Below are positions 31,192 to 39,245 of a DNA stretch of 46,688 nt, in pieces; position 1 is the first letter of the stretch; the number at the start of each line of letters is the position of its first letter. The translations under genes were made by a program, and so were the position numbers. Under the pieces are notes generated by a model. The model saw nothing but the letters and a program-made list of their open reading frames with translations. It did no database searches and was not told the origin of the DNA. Origin of the DNA: Synergistaceae bacterium (GTDB lineage Bacteria > Synergistota > Synergistia > Synergistales > Aminobacteriaceae); contig JAFSWZ010000016.1 in NCBI GenBank assembly GCA_017450125.1, forward strand, positions 1 to 46,688. Reading direction: 5' to 3'.

Positions 31192-32526
31192 ATGCTCGAA
31201 CGTATACAATCCCTCGTAGAAGCCAAGAACGTCAAGGAACTGCGCACCATCACCGAAGACATGAACGAAGCCGACATTGCTGATGCCGTCGAAGAACTTG
31301 AGCCTGAAGGACGGGTAATTCTCTTCCGTGCCCTGCGCAAGGACATGGCCGCAGAAGTTTTCGCGTACCTTTCGCCCGACACAAAGGAAGCCCTAGTCTC
31401 ACAGCTCACAGCCCCCGAACTTGGCCGCATCGTTGATGAACTGTTCCTCGATGATGCCGCAGACCTCGTCGAAGAACTACCCGCTGATGTCGTCAAACGC
31501 ATTCTCGAGAGCGCGAGCCCCGAGACCCGCAAGGGCATCAACCAGCTCCTTCAGTATCAGGAGGACAGCGCAGGAAGCATAATGACGACGGAGTACATCT
31601 CCCTTCGTCCTGATATGAACGTCGAGGAATCCTTCAGGCACATCCGCGAGGTCGGCATGGACAAGGAGACACTCTACACCTGCTACGTTACTGACCCGAA
31701 GGGAATACTTATCGGGGTTATTACTGTCAGGACTATGCTTCTCTCGAAGTACGAGGACAAAATCAGCGACATAATGACCGACACGAACATTATCAGCGTG
31801 AACACGAACGATGACCGCGAGAAAGTTACTGAGCTCTTCCAGAAGTACGACTTCATGGCAATTCCCGTCGTGGACTCACAGAATCACCTCGTAGGAATCG
31901 TTACGGTTGACGACGCAATGGAGGTTCTCGAGGAGGAGAGTACGGAGGACTTCCACAAGATGGCGGCAATGCTCCCGATGGATGAACCGTATCTCGACAT
32001 GAGCGTCGGAGAGCTGGCCAAGAAGCGCGTAATCTGGCTGATGGTGCTGATGATTTCCGCGACGTTCTCGGGGGCGATACTCACGCACTATCAGGCTGTG
32101 TTCGCGGCGTTCCCGGCACTGATTGCCTCGATACCCATGCTCATGGACACGGGCGGAAACGCGGGCTCGCAGTCCTCTACGCTCGTTATTCGCGGTATTG
32201 CTGTCGGCGAACTGAAGCTGAGGGACGCTCTGACCGTGCTCCTGAAAGAATTGCGGGTCAGCCTCATGGTCGGAGGAGGGCTGGCAATCGTGAATTTCGC
32301 CTACAAGTACGCAATGAGCGGAGACCTTCTGCTCTCTATAATCGTGGGAATAAGCCTGTTCGGTACGGTAATTTTCGCGCAGACAGTCGGGGGAATGCTG
32401 CCGTTGCTGGCGAAATCGCTGGGGTTTGACCCTGCACTTATGGCCTCGCCGATTGTTACGACAATTGTTGATGCCGGAAGCCTGACGCTGTATTTTGCGG
32501 TTGCTAGCCGCGTAATGAATCTGTGA
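31192..32526 (+). CDS. mgtE: Magnesium transporter MgtE
   Basis: 444 residues, normal for MgtE. The cytosolic N domain (about 1-125, a superhelix of short repeats such as ADIADAVEELEPEGRVILFRAL) is followed by two CBS domains (about 130-250; TTEYISLRPDMNVEESFRHI and VGIVTVDDAMEVL). The five-helix membrane domain carries the signature MLMDTGGNAGSQSSTLVIRG. MgtE is a Mg2+-gated Mg2+ channel of the inner membrane; the cytosolic domains close it when internal Mg2+ is high. AGGGAGG precedes the ATG. There is no sign of an upstream Mg2+ riboswitch in the 16-nt gap, so control is probably mainly through the protein. Confidence 0.95.
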   Translation: MLERIQSLVEAKNVKELRTITEDMNEADIADAVEELEPEGRVILFRALRKDMAAEVFAYLSPDTKEALVSQLTAPELGRIVDELFLDDAADLVEELPADVVKRILESASPETRKGINQLLQYQEDSAGSIMTTEYISLRPDMNVEESFRHIREVGMDKETLYTCYVTDPKGILIGVITVRTMLLSKYEDKISDIMTDTNIISVNTNDDREKVTELFQKYDFMAIPVVDSQNHLVGIVTVDDAMEVLEEESTEDFHKMAAMLPMDEPYLDMSVGELAKKRVIWLMVLMISATFSGAILTHYQAVFAAFPALIASIPMLMDTGGNAGSQSSTLVIRGIAVGELKLRDALTVLLKELRVSLMVGGGLAIVNFAYKYAMSGDLLLSIIVGISLFGTVIFAQTVGGMLPLLAKSLGFDPALMASPIVTTIVDAGSLTLYFAVASRVMNL

Positions 32527-32532
32527 TTAAGC

Positions 32533-32538
32533 TATAAT
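32533..32538 (+). promoter_or_regulatory. -10 box of the amino-acid ABC operon
   Basis: TATAAT lies 32 nt before the binding-protein ATG and 6 nt after the mgtE stop. No consensus -35 is visible within mgtE at the right distance. AAAGGAGG follows at 32553-32560. Confidence 0.4.
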
Positions 32539-32570
32539 TACCCAACAATCCCAAAGGAGGCATTGTTACT

Positions 32571-33371
32571 ATGAAGAAAGTTTTTACATGTTTGATGGTG
32601 CTCGCACTTTTCGCGGGCGTGTGCTCTGCTGATGAAGCGAAGCTCAAGGAAGTATCTCAGCTCAAGACCGAGCGTCTTGCGGCTCAGCGCGGGACAGTCG
32701 GTCAGTTCTTGGCCGAAGACCTGTTAGGCGACAAGAAGGGCGAACTACTCACGACGTTTGAGAAGTACGTAGACGCTATAGCTTCACTGCGTCAGGGCAA
32801 AGTAAGGGCTGTCGTGATGGACGAGATGCCGGCCAAGAGGTTCGTGAACGAGGTAGAAGGACTCGTGATTATGGACGAGGCACTGAGCGAAGAGAATTAC
32901 GCAATCGGCTTTAAGAAGGGCAACACCGAACTTGTAGAGCAGGTCAACAAGATTCTTGCGGAGATGAAGGCAGACGGTACGCTTGCAGCGATTTTCGCGA
33001 AGTACATTGACGGCGACTATTCAGCGGTGAAGCCTGAGGATATAGACTTCAACAAGGGAGCAGAGGGCGGAAAGTTCTACGTTGGAACAGAGGCTGGGTT
33101 TGCGCCCTACGAGCTGAGGGTCGGAAGCGGCTACATCGGCATCGACGTAGAGATGTGCGCGGCAATCGCAAAGAAGCTCGGCAAGGAACTCGTCATCCTG
33201 AACATGAACTTTGACGCACTTCCGACGGCAGTATCAACCGGCAAAGTCGACATGATCTGCGCAGGAATCACCGTAACAGACGAGCGCAAGGAGAACATGG
33301 ACTTCTCGGACAACTACGTAGTCGGAGCAAAGCAGGTTGCTGTAGTACGGGCAGACGATTATGAGAAGTAG
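32571..33371 (+). CDS. Circularly permuted polar amino-acid-binding protein of an ABC importer
   Basis: 266 residues with a signal peptide (1-20). Compared with GlnH/HisJ the two halves are swapped. Residues about 36-148 correspond to the second half of GlnH: a GTVGQFLAED segment, VRAVVMDEMPAKRFV, then NYAIGFKKGNTELVEQVNKI and MKADGTLAAIFAKYIDG. Residues about 167-262 correspond to the first half: GKFYVGTEAGFAPYELRVG, YIGIDVEMCAAIAKKLGKEL, then AGITVTDERKENMDFSDNY. Ligand residues for an amino acid are kept, including Arg239 in TDERK and Asp84 in VVMDEMP. The adjacent permease and ATPase genes show it is a working importer component, and the stop overlaps the permease start by 11 nt. The permutation is directly visible; ligand identity is not. 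Confidence 0.83.
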   Translation: MKKVFTCLMVLALFAGVCSADEAKLKEVSQLKTERLAAQRGTVGQFLAEDLLGDKKGELLTTFEKYVDAIASLRQGKVRAVVMDEMPAKRFVNEVEGLVIMDEALSEENYAIGFKKGNTELVEQVNKILAEMKADGTLAAIFAKYIDGDYSAVKPEDIDFNKGAEGGKFYVGTEAGFAPYELRVGSGYIGIDVEMCAAIAKKLGKELVILNMNFDALPTAVSTGKVDMICAGITVTDERKENMDFSDNYVVGAKQVAVVRADDYEK

Positions 33372-34161
33372 CCGCAAAGGTGCGGGCAGGGGAGATATTC
33401 TGCTCGGAATAGTCGGAGTGTATCTGCTGTACCTGCTCTATGCATCGGGGTTCTTCACGGCGGCGGCATGGCAGGACTTCAACAGACGCTTCTACCAGAA
33501 CTTCATCAAGGACGACCGCTACATGATGCTTGTTGACGGCCTCAAGTCGACAATCTTCATGACCAGCGGAGCAACAGTAATCGGCGTTATCGTGGGGTTA
33601 ATACTGAGCGTGATACGTGTTGCGTACAAGGGCGGCGTTCACATTCCCGTGCTGAACAAGTTTGCGGAGACGTATATCACTGTTCTGCGCGGGACTCCTG
33701 CGATGGTTCAGCTCTTAATCTGGAACTTCACGATTTTTGCGAGCGCACGGGACCTCAACACGCAGTATATTGCGATTCTGGCGTTCGGCCTGAACAGCGG
33801 CGCGTATGTCGCAGAAATCTTCAGAGGCGGCATCGAGTCGATTGATCCGGGACAGATGGAGGCGGCGCGTTCTCTCGGACTGACTTACGGCTCATCGATG
33901 AGGCACGTTATCTTGCCTCAGGCACTCCGCAACGTAGTACCGATGCTGTTCAACGAGTTCATAGCACTCTTGAAGGAGACATCGATAGCGGGCTATATCG
34001 GCATCGATGACCTCACACGTGCAGGGCAGAACATCCAGGCACTGACGCTCGAACACTCACAGCCTCTCGTGATGGTCGCGATAATCTATCTGGTTATCGT
34101 GCTGTTCCTGTCGCACCTTGTGAGGAAGCTCGAGGAATGGCTCAGCAGGGGCAGGAGGTAA
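33361..34161 (+). CDS. Polar amino-acid ABC transporter permease (HisM/GlnP family)
   Basis: 266 residues with five or six membrane helices. The first ([20 protein letters not shown]) follows a short basic N-terminus. The coupling-helix motif [34 protein letters not shown] is typical of the HisM/GlnP group and contacts the ATPase. The segment [20 protein letters not shown] is also characteristic. It overlaps the binding-protein gene by 11 nt and precedes the ATPase gene by 5 nt. Only one permease is encoded, so the transporter probably uses a homodimer, as in many polar amino-acid systems. Confidence 0.92.
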   Translation: MRSSRKGAGRGDILLGIVGVYLLYLLYASGFFTAAAWQDFNRRFYQNFIKDDRYMMLVDGLKSTIFMTSGATVIGVIVGLILSVIRVAYKGGVHIPVLNKFAETYITVLRGTPAMVQLLIWNFTIFASARDLNTQYIAILAFGLNSGAYVAEIFRGGIESIDPGQMEAARSLGLTYGSSMRHVILPQALRNVVPMLFNEFIALLKETSIAGYIGIDDLTRAGQNIQALTLEHSQPLVMVAIIYLVIVLFLSHLVRKLEEWLSRGRR

Positions 34162-34166
34162 CGGCG

Positions 34167-34922
34167 ATGAATGATGTGATTCTTGAAGTGAAAGACCTGC
34201 ACAAGACGTTCACCCTTCAGGACGGCCGTGAGCTCAACGTCCTCAACGGCATAAGCACAGGAATCCGCAAAGGCGAGAAGATCGCGGTTATCGGGCCTTC
34301 GGGTTCGGGAAAGAGCACGTTCCTGCGCTGCCTGAACAGAATGGAGGAGCCTACCGCCGGAACGATAACCTTCAAGGGCGAAGAGATTACGTCGCCGAAG
34401 TGCAACATCAACGTTGTGCGCAGACATATGGGGATGGTCTTCCAGCACTTCTACCTGTTCCCGCACCTGACTGTGAGGCAGAACCTGACACTTGCGCCGG
34501 TTGACCTCAAGCTGATGACTCAGGAAGAGGCTGACGCGAGGGCAAAGGAGCTTCTTGCGCGCGTCGGGCTTGCGGACAAGATAGAGGAGTGGCCGGACAG
34601 GTTATCGGGCGGACAGAAGCAGAGGGTAGCTATTGCGCGTGCAATGGCAATGAGCCCCGATATGCTGCTGTTCGACGAACCTACGAGCGCGTTAGACCCG
34701 GAAATGATAGGCGAAGTTCTGGATGTCATGAAGGAGCTTGCGGACGACGGAATGACGATGTACCTCGTTACGCACGAGATGGGATTTGCGCACGAGATTG
34801 CGGACAGGGTGTTATTCATCGACAAGGGAATAATCAGCGAGGAAGGCACACCTGCAGAGGTCTTTGACCGCCCCAAACAGCCGAGAACAATAGAGTTTCT
34901 CTCTAAGGTGCTCAGACGGTAA
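34167..34922 (+). CDS. Polar amino-acid ABC transporter ATPase (GlnQ/HisP family)
   Basis: 251 residues from the ATG at 34167, with AGGAGG 8 nt upstream; the longer frame runs back into the permease gene and is not needed. All ATPase motifs are present: Walker [11 protein letters not shown]-loop [11 protein letters not shown], signature LSGGQKQR, Walker [14 protein letters not shown] and H-loop LVTHEMGFA. It energises uptake through the permease encoded just upstream, with the permuted binding protein as receptor. A strong terminator follows, so this three-gene operon ends here. Confidence 0.93.
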   Translation: MNDVILEVKDLHKTFTLQDGRELNVLNGISTGIRKGEKIAVIGPSGSGKSTFLRCLNRMEEPTAGTITFKGEEITSPKCNINVVRRHMGMVFQHFYLFPHLTVRQNLTLAPVDLKLMTQEEADARAKELLARVGLADKIEEWPDRLSGGQKQRVAIARAMAMSPDMLLFDEPTSALDPEMIGEVLDVMKELADDGMTMYLVTHEMGFAHEIADRVLFIDKGIISEEGTPAEVFDRPKQPRTIEFLSKVLRR

Positions 34923-34934
34923 GAATAATCAATC

Positions 34935-34954
34935 CCCCTCACGAACGAGGGGGT
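34935..34954. terminator. Bidirectional intrinsic terminator
   Basis: CCCCCTC (34935-34941) pairs perfectly with GAGGGGG (34948-34954) around a 6-nt loop. A T-rich tail (TTATTTTA) follows on the plus strand. On the minus strand it lies 5 nt beyond the glycosyltransferase remnant, with a TT-rich tail. Confidence 0.75.
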
Positions 34955-34958
34955 TATT

Positions 34959-35723
34959 TTACGCCTTCACCTGCGACTTGATGAACCTGCGGACTTTCCG
35001 CCAGAACCAGAGACCGCTCACAGTTCCTGCAAGTACAATGCGGAAGCGTTTGAAGCCCTGCGGGTGAACGAGAGCTTTTAGAGCCGTAATCATGCTTCGG
35101 AGCATCTGCTTTAGGGCTCTCTTCTTGCCGTAGTATATGATGTCGTTGGTCATGTCGTTACGGTACATGTAGTAATAATTCCTGAGGCGCGGTGTATTGG
35201 GTTCATCGAGAACAGACAGTGTCTTTATGCCCGGTCTCTTGTGGTAAACTTTGCTGTGTCCGCAGAAATATCCCGGGCCGTAATATTCCGTCAAGCGCAG
35301 GCCGTATTCATGGTCATCGCTCCAGATGAAATAGTACTTGCAGGGCAGGCCGCACTTCTCGACAGTCTTGCTGTTCACGAGAAGAGAAACAAACGTTGTC
35401 TCTCTGGTCTTAAGCAGGCCGTCCGTGAGTCTCTCGTGCCAGTCATGGTAAGTATTGCTTCCAGCCCTGAGGTCAGGTGTAACATCTCCAGCCAGCTCAC
35501 CGTCGACATCGTAGACCATGCTTTTGAGGTAGCTTGCTTTGCCGTCAAGAAGTTCTGCGGCATTCAGCAGGTTTTCGAGGGCATCGGGAAAAGGTATTGT
35601 GTCATCATCCATTATCCAGCACCACTCGGAGTCAGCTGTGTCGCGCGAAATCTTTATTCCTTCATATTGGACGGGGTATGTCTGTGATTAGATTGCTTCA
35701 AGGCATTCAAGAAGAAGTGCTAC
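34959..35723 (-). pseudogene. Decayed family-2 glycosyltransferase (in-frame stop and large internal deletion)
   Basis: The intact part (ATG at 35612, 217 residues) starts directly at the catalytic MDDDTIPFPDALENLL segment. The frame upstream continues as SQTYPVQYEGIKISRDTADSEWCWI. Before a TAA at 35688-35690 it reads VALLLECLEAI. Together VALLLECLEAI-stop-SQTYPV matches the start of GT2 rhamnosyl/galactofuranosyl-type transferases (ELLLECLEAL-x-QTYPV). The roughly 50-60 residues that should lie between QTYPV and the segment before the Asp-Asp-Asp motif are missing. No ribosome-binding site precedes the ATG at 35612. The nucleotide-sugar site cannot form, so this is a pseudogene of a cell-surface glycan enzyme. 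The C-terminal domain is otherwise well preserved, implying recent decay. Confidence 0.72.
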
Positions 35724-35777
35724 GAGTTGTGAAGCTCCTTTCTATGTATTCTGCGACATTATAGCACCACACAAAAT

Positions 35778-35804
35778 CCCTCCCGCAGAAATCCTGCAGA
35801 AGGG
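35778..35804 (-). terminator. Terminator of the cysK-cysE operon
   Basis: An 11-bp stem (arms 35778-35788 and 35794-35804, all positions paired if G-T wobbles are allowed) with a 5-nt loop lies 12 nt beyond the cysE stop. On the minus strand it is followed by ATTTTGTG. Confidence 0.6.
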
Positions 35805-35816
35805 ACACGCAAATCT

Positions 35817-36608
35817 CTATCTCTCGTTGACCACAACACATCCGGCCTTCACCGAGTGCGTCAGCCACACGTTCCCGCCGATCACGCAGTTATCGCCGAT
35901 ATACGTCTGTCCTCCCAGAATCGTAGCTCCAGCGTAAATCACTACGTTGTTCCCGATGTCGGGATGACGCTTTATGCCCTTCACCAGCGAACCGTCCGGC
36001 GAAACGTCAAAGCTCTTCGCACCTATCGTAACATTCTGGTAAATCTTCACCCTGTGCCCGATTGTCGAGGTCTCACCGATTACGACTCCTGTGCCGTGAT
36101 CTATGAAGAAGTACTCCCCAATCTTCGCGCCCGGATGAATGTCAATCCCAGTCAGACGGTGCGCGTACTCCGTGATTATTCGCGGGACAAGAGGCACGTT
36201 CATTGCGTAGAGCTCATGCGCGACACGGTAGGCACTTATCGCCGTGAAAGCCGGATACGCTAAGATTATCTCGTCGGGTGTCTTGGCCGCAGGGTCTCCC
36301 TGATACGCCGCAACAATATCCGTCCACAGCACCCGCCGGATCTCCGGCAGCCTGTTAATCAGCTTTGCCGTGAACTCCTCAGCATTGCCCTCGCCGTGAA
36401 GGACTCTAGCGATTGCCCCCGTCAGTTTTCCGGCGGCAAGTTCGAGGCTCTCCGCTATCGTCCAGCCGTTCGGGTTGACGTGCTTCGGGAACATCGCCGC
36501 CTGAATATCCCTGAACGCTTCCTCTACAGATTCTCGCAGTCCGTTATAGCTGACTGTGTCCTGCGCACTGAGAGCCTCAAGTTCTGATGCAACGCTCTCT
36601 GTGCTCAT
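35817..36608 (-). CDS. cysE: Serine O-acetyltransferase
   Basis: 263 residues from the ATG at 36608 in a TGATG junction with cysK; a GTG one codon earlier is the alternative. An N-terminal helical domain precedes the left-handed beta-helix of hexapeptide repeats: IDIHPGAKIGEYFFIDHGTGVVIGETSTIGHRVKIYQNVTIGA, then GNNVVIYAGATILGGQTYIG. Catalytic Asp-His lie in FIDHGTGVVIGET. The C-terminus VWLTHSVKAGCVVVNER is short and lacks the long tail with terminal Ile that in some species inserts into CysK. The enzyme makes O-acetylserine from serine and acetyl-CoA in the cytoplasm. It is directly coupled to cysK, the next step of cysteine synthesis. The longer N-terminal domain suits the SerAT/EpsC-like group of anaerobes. 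Confidence 0.9.
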   Translation of the reverse strand: MSTESVASELEALSAQDTVSYNGLRESVEEAFRDIQAAMFPKHVNPNGWTIAESLELAAGKLTGAIARVLHGEGNAEEFTAKLINRLPEIRRVLWTDIVAAYQGDPAAKTPDEIILAYPAFTAISAYRVAHELYAMNVPLVPRIITEYAHRLTGIDIHPGAKIGEYFFIDHGTGVVIGETSTIGHRVKIYQNVTIGAKSFDVSPDGSLVKGIKRHPDIGNNVVIYAGATILGGQTYIGDNCVIGGNVWLTHSVKAGCVVVNER

Positions 36609-37540
36609 CACTCGGCAAACAGTGCGGTAGACAGGTAACGTTCGCCAGTGTCAGGAAGAATCGCTACAATGTTCTTCCCCTCGTTCTCCGGCCTCTTCGC
36701 CAGCTCAACGGAAGCCCACACAGCCGCGCCGGACGATATTCCCGCGAGGAAGCCTTCTGCTGTTCCGAGAAGTTTTCCCGTGCTGATTGCGTCGTCGTCA
36801 GCGACAGTGATAATCTCGTCGTAAATCTTCGTGTTCAGAACGTCAGGCACAAACCCCGCGCCGATGCCCTGAATCTTGTGGCTTCCTGACCTCCCCGACG
36901 ACAGAACAGGAGACCCCGCAGGTTCAACCGCAACAACCTTGATGCTGGGCTTGCGGTCTTTCAGGTACTCGCCCGTTCCCGTGAGCGTCCCGCCGGTTCC
37001 GACTCCTGCGACGAAAATATCTACGTGCCCGTCAGTGTCGTGCCAGATTTCCGGCCCTGTGGTCTCACGGTGAATCTTCGGGTTCGACGGGTTCACGAAC
37101 TGCCCCGCTATGAAGCTGTTGGGCGTGCTGTCCGCGAGCTCGGAGGCCTTAGCGATTGCCCCGCTCATTCCCTTGCTGCCTTCCGTGAGCACAAGTTCAG
37201 CACCGTATGCCTTCATGAGCTTCCTGCGCTCGACCGACATTGTCTCGGGCATCACGATTATCACCCTGTAACCCCGTGCCGCAGCTACCGAGCACAGACC
37301 TATTCCCGTGTTGCCGCTCGTCGGTTCGATGATTACGCTGCCGGGCTTCAGGCGGCCTGCCGCTTCTGCGTCGTCAATCATTGCTTTGGCGATTCTGTCC
37401 TTGACGCTTCCGGCAGGGTTGAAGTATTCGAGCTTGGCCAAGATTTTAGCCTTGAGCTCAAAGCGTTTCTCGAGGTGCGAAAGTTCAAGCAGAGGTGTAC
37501 GGCCGATAAGCTGGTCGATGGAAGTATAAATTCTCGACAT
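36608..37540 (-). CDS. cysK: Cysteine synthase (O-acetylserine sulfhydrylase)
   Basis: 310 residues from the ATG at 37540 ([20 protein letters not shown]). The longer frame is unlikely because AAAGGAG lies between it and this ATG, at a long spacing of about 13 nt. The pyridoxal-phosphate lysine is in [14 protein letters not shown], the substrate loop is [11 protein letters not shown], and the phosphate-binding loop is [12 protein letters not shown]. The enzyme converts O-acetylserine and sulfide to cysteine. It forms an operon with cysE, overlapping by a TGATG junction. The 252-bp region upstream holds no gene and no convincing riboswitch. The call is secure. Confidence 0.94.
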   Translation of the reverse strand: MSRIYTSIDQLIGRTPLLELSHLEKRFELKAKILAKLEYFNPAGSVKDRIAKAMIDDAEAAGRLKPGSVIIEPTSGNTGIGLCSVAAARGYRVIIVMPETMSVERRKLMKAYGAELVLTEGSKGMSGAIAKASELADSTPNSFIAGQFVNPSNPKIHRETTGPEIWHDTDGHVDIFVAGVGTGGTLTGTGEYLKDRKPSIKVVAVEPAGSPVLSSGRSGSHKIQGIGAGFVPDVLNTKIYDEIITVADDDAISTGKLLGTAEGFLAGISSGAAVWASVELAKRPENEGKNIVAILPDTGERYLSTALFAE

Positions 37541-37792
37541 GATGATAGATTCTCTCCTTTGTGTGTGTGTGAACAAAAAATTAACGTGGAATTGTTATTG
37601 ACGCGGAAAAGCTAGAACGCGAAACGGGGACAACAGCATAATACCTCATGAAGAGTAACGTAACGGTACATGCTGTCTCACCTCGTATGCAGAATTTCAA
37701 CGCGCTGAATTATGCCATGAATTGCCCACTAAATCAATATGCAATTTTTCTGTGCTATAGTTACTCAATCCTACACACTTTCAGGAGGAATC
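37541..37792. other. Intergenic region between cysK and the NlpC/P60 gene
   Basis: 252 bp containing the divergent regulatory regions of cysK (minus) and the peptidoglycan hydrolase (plus). It is AT-richer than its surroundings. A GTGTGTGTG run (37560-37571) lies just upstream of the cysK ribosome-binding site. TATAGT (37756-37761) is a possible -10 for the hydrolase gene, without a matching -35. AGGAGG at 37783 is the hydrolase ribosome-binding site. I see no small gene here. Confidence 0.4.
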
Positions 37793-39052
37793 ATGAGGAA
37801 GATTACTGTTCTGTTGATGTTGATGCTCTGCGCGTGCGGATGTGCTTTTGCTGAGGAGTTTATGGCCGTCGTAACCGTGCCGTCAGCTCCCCTGCTGGCC
37901 GGAAACAAAACGCTTGATGACGAGGTGCTCTACGGCATGACCATGAACGCCGTTCCCTCAGGAGACATCGTGCTTCTGCAGATGCCGTACGGTGTTGACC
38001 CCGTCGCTTACGAGAACGTTCGCCTAATCAGCAGGGAGAAAGCCGAAGAGTGGAGAGCCTCAATCACTCACACGGTTATAGCTCCGTTCGCGGATGTTCA
38101 GGCAGAACCGAGAACGTCATCATTCCCGCCCCTAATCACGTTGCCGCGCGGTGCATTGCTGGGGATAGGGCAGGTGAACTCCGACGATGAACGTTACGCA
38201 GAAGCAATACTCTTCGGAGGAGTCAGAGGCTGGATACGGAGGCCGCTTGTGCGTGAAGTAAGAGTGTGGAACACTGACGGCGAGGAGCAGACCCGCAGGC
38301 AGCTCGTGAATGACGCGATGCTGTATCTCGGGACAAGTTACCGCTGGGGAGGACAGACACCCGAAGGCGTAGACTGTTCGGGTATGACGCACATGGCTTA
38401 CATCTTGAACGGCCTCGAGATTTTCCGCAACTCCCGTCCAAAAACCGGCTTCCCCATAGCGTTGAAGCACGTACCCGGCACGTCGGACGACACCCACACC
38501 CTCGAGACGCTCGCAAGCGTTAAGCCCGGAGACCTCATACACTGGAGCGGGCACGTCGGAATGTATCTCGGCGAGGGAAAATTCATTCACGCGAACGGAC
38601 GGGACTTCAGCACGACGATAGCATCTCTGATTTCAGGTGATGAAGGTTACCGCGAGGACATCGCGCGTCCAAGCACAATCAACACCTTCGGTACAGCCTT
38701 CCCTGACGAGCCGGACAAACTCACTGTGAGGGAGTTCTACGCGCTGCCCTGCGAGCTGGGGAACATTACGGGTTACAGGTTCTACGTGCGGGCTGACGGT
38801 TACGCACCGAACAGAGCGGTACTCTACCCCGAAGGCAAGGACGGCCCGGCAATCGTTATCAGCGAGGACATTGACGTGTGGAGGTTCGTTTACTCGGGAA
38901 GGGACTCGGACAAAGCACCCGCGTACTTCTACAGCAAACCGGGAGAATACACTCCTGCCGTCGAACTCATCAACGACGAGGGCTACAGGCCATCAGGCAA
39001 AACCATAACGAGCGGAATTGTCGGGATGTCCGAGCCGCTTAAGGTTGAGTGA
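37793..39052 (+). CDS. Exported NlpC/P60 peptidoglycan hydrolase
   Basis: 419 residues from the ATG at 37793, with AGGAGG 4 nt upstream. A signal peptide (about 1-19, LLMLMLCACGCAFA) is followed by two SH3-like regions (about 20-170), then the NlpC/P60 domain. The catalytic Cys lies in TPEGVDCSGMTHMAY, the first His in HWSGHVGMYLG, and the last polar residue in FIHANG. The C-terminal about 100 residues are a beta-rich domain of unknown type. Related enzymes cut D-gamma-glutamyl-diaminopimelate links in cell-wall peptides. The SH3-plus-NlpC/P60 order resembles recycling endopeptidases such as YkfC. It stands alone between divergent and unrelated genes. Confidence 0.83.
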   Translation: MRKITVLLMLMLCACGCAFAEEFMAVVTVPSAPLLAGNKTLDDEVLYGMTMNAVPSGDIVLLQMPYGVDPVAYENVRLISREKAEEWRASITHTVIAPFADVQAEPRTSSFPPLITLPRGALLGIGQVNSDDERYAEAILFGGVRGWIRRPLVREVRVWNTDGEEQTRRQLVNDAMLYLGTSYRWGGQTPEGVDCSGMTHMAYILNGLEIFRNSRPKTGFPIALKHVPGTSDDTHTLETLASVKPGDLIHWSGHVGMYLGEGKFIHANGRDFSTTIASLISGDEGYREDIARPSTINTFGTAFPDEPDKLTVREFYALPCELGNITGYRFYVRADGYAPNRAVLYPEGKDGPAIVISEDIDVWRFVYSGRDSDKAPAYFYSKPGEYTPAVELINDEGYRPSGKTITSGIVGMSEPLKVE

Positions 39053-39140
39053 AATGCTGTCTGTGATTCTGTCGTAGCGATGGGGCTCGCGCTGGTCTGG
39101 TGCGCCGTGAAAATTATGATGTAATTTTGCTAACAAGTGA

Positions 39141-39177
39141 TATAACGGTCATTTATGTGCTTTATCTGACCGTTATA
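39141..39177. promoter_or_regulatory. 11-bp inverted repeat upstream of the ATP-grasp operon
   Basis: TATAACGGTCA (39141-39151) and TGACCGTTATA (39167-39177) are a perfect inverted repeat with a 15-nt spacer. They end 5 nt before the TTGACA box of the next promoter. The placement suits an activator or repressor site. The hairpin is too AT-rich to be a convincing terminator, although CCCTTTT follows it. Confidence 0.5.
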
Positions 39178-39182
39178 CCCTT

Positions 39183-39212
39183 TTGACATTGAGCCGCCGA
39201 AAAAGCTAATAT
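39183..39212 (+). promoter_or_regulatory. Sigma-70-type promoter of the ATP-grasp operon
   Basis: TTGACA (39183-39188) is separated by 18 nt from TAATAT (39207-39212). Transcription would start near 39219, about 27 nt before the ATG at 39246. It is one of the few consensus -35 boxes in the window. Confidence 0.6.
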
Positions 39213-39245
39213 TTTGTCCTCAAACGTTACAAGGGAGTTTTGGCT

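Noticed and set aside
35241-35687. 148-residue plus-strand frame opposite the decayed glycosyltransferase
   Set aside because: The minus strand clearly carries conserved glycosyltransferase sequence. The plus frame has no ribosome-binding site and no recognisable family.
37560-37571. GTGTGTGTG microsatellite upstream of cysK as a phase-variation tract
   Set aside because: Only a few units long and outside the coding region. Too short to support a slippage claim.
39118-39180. Inverted repeat at 39141-39177 as the terminator of the NlpC/P60 gene
   Set aside because: The arms are AT-rich with a long spacer, about 90 nt from the stop codon, and abut a promoter. An operator fits better, though CCCTTTT follows.
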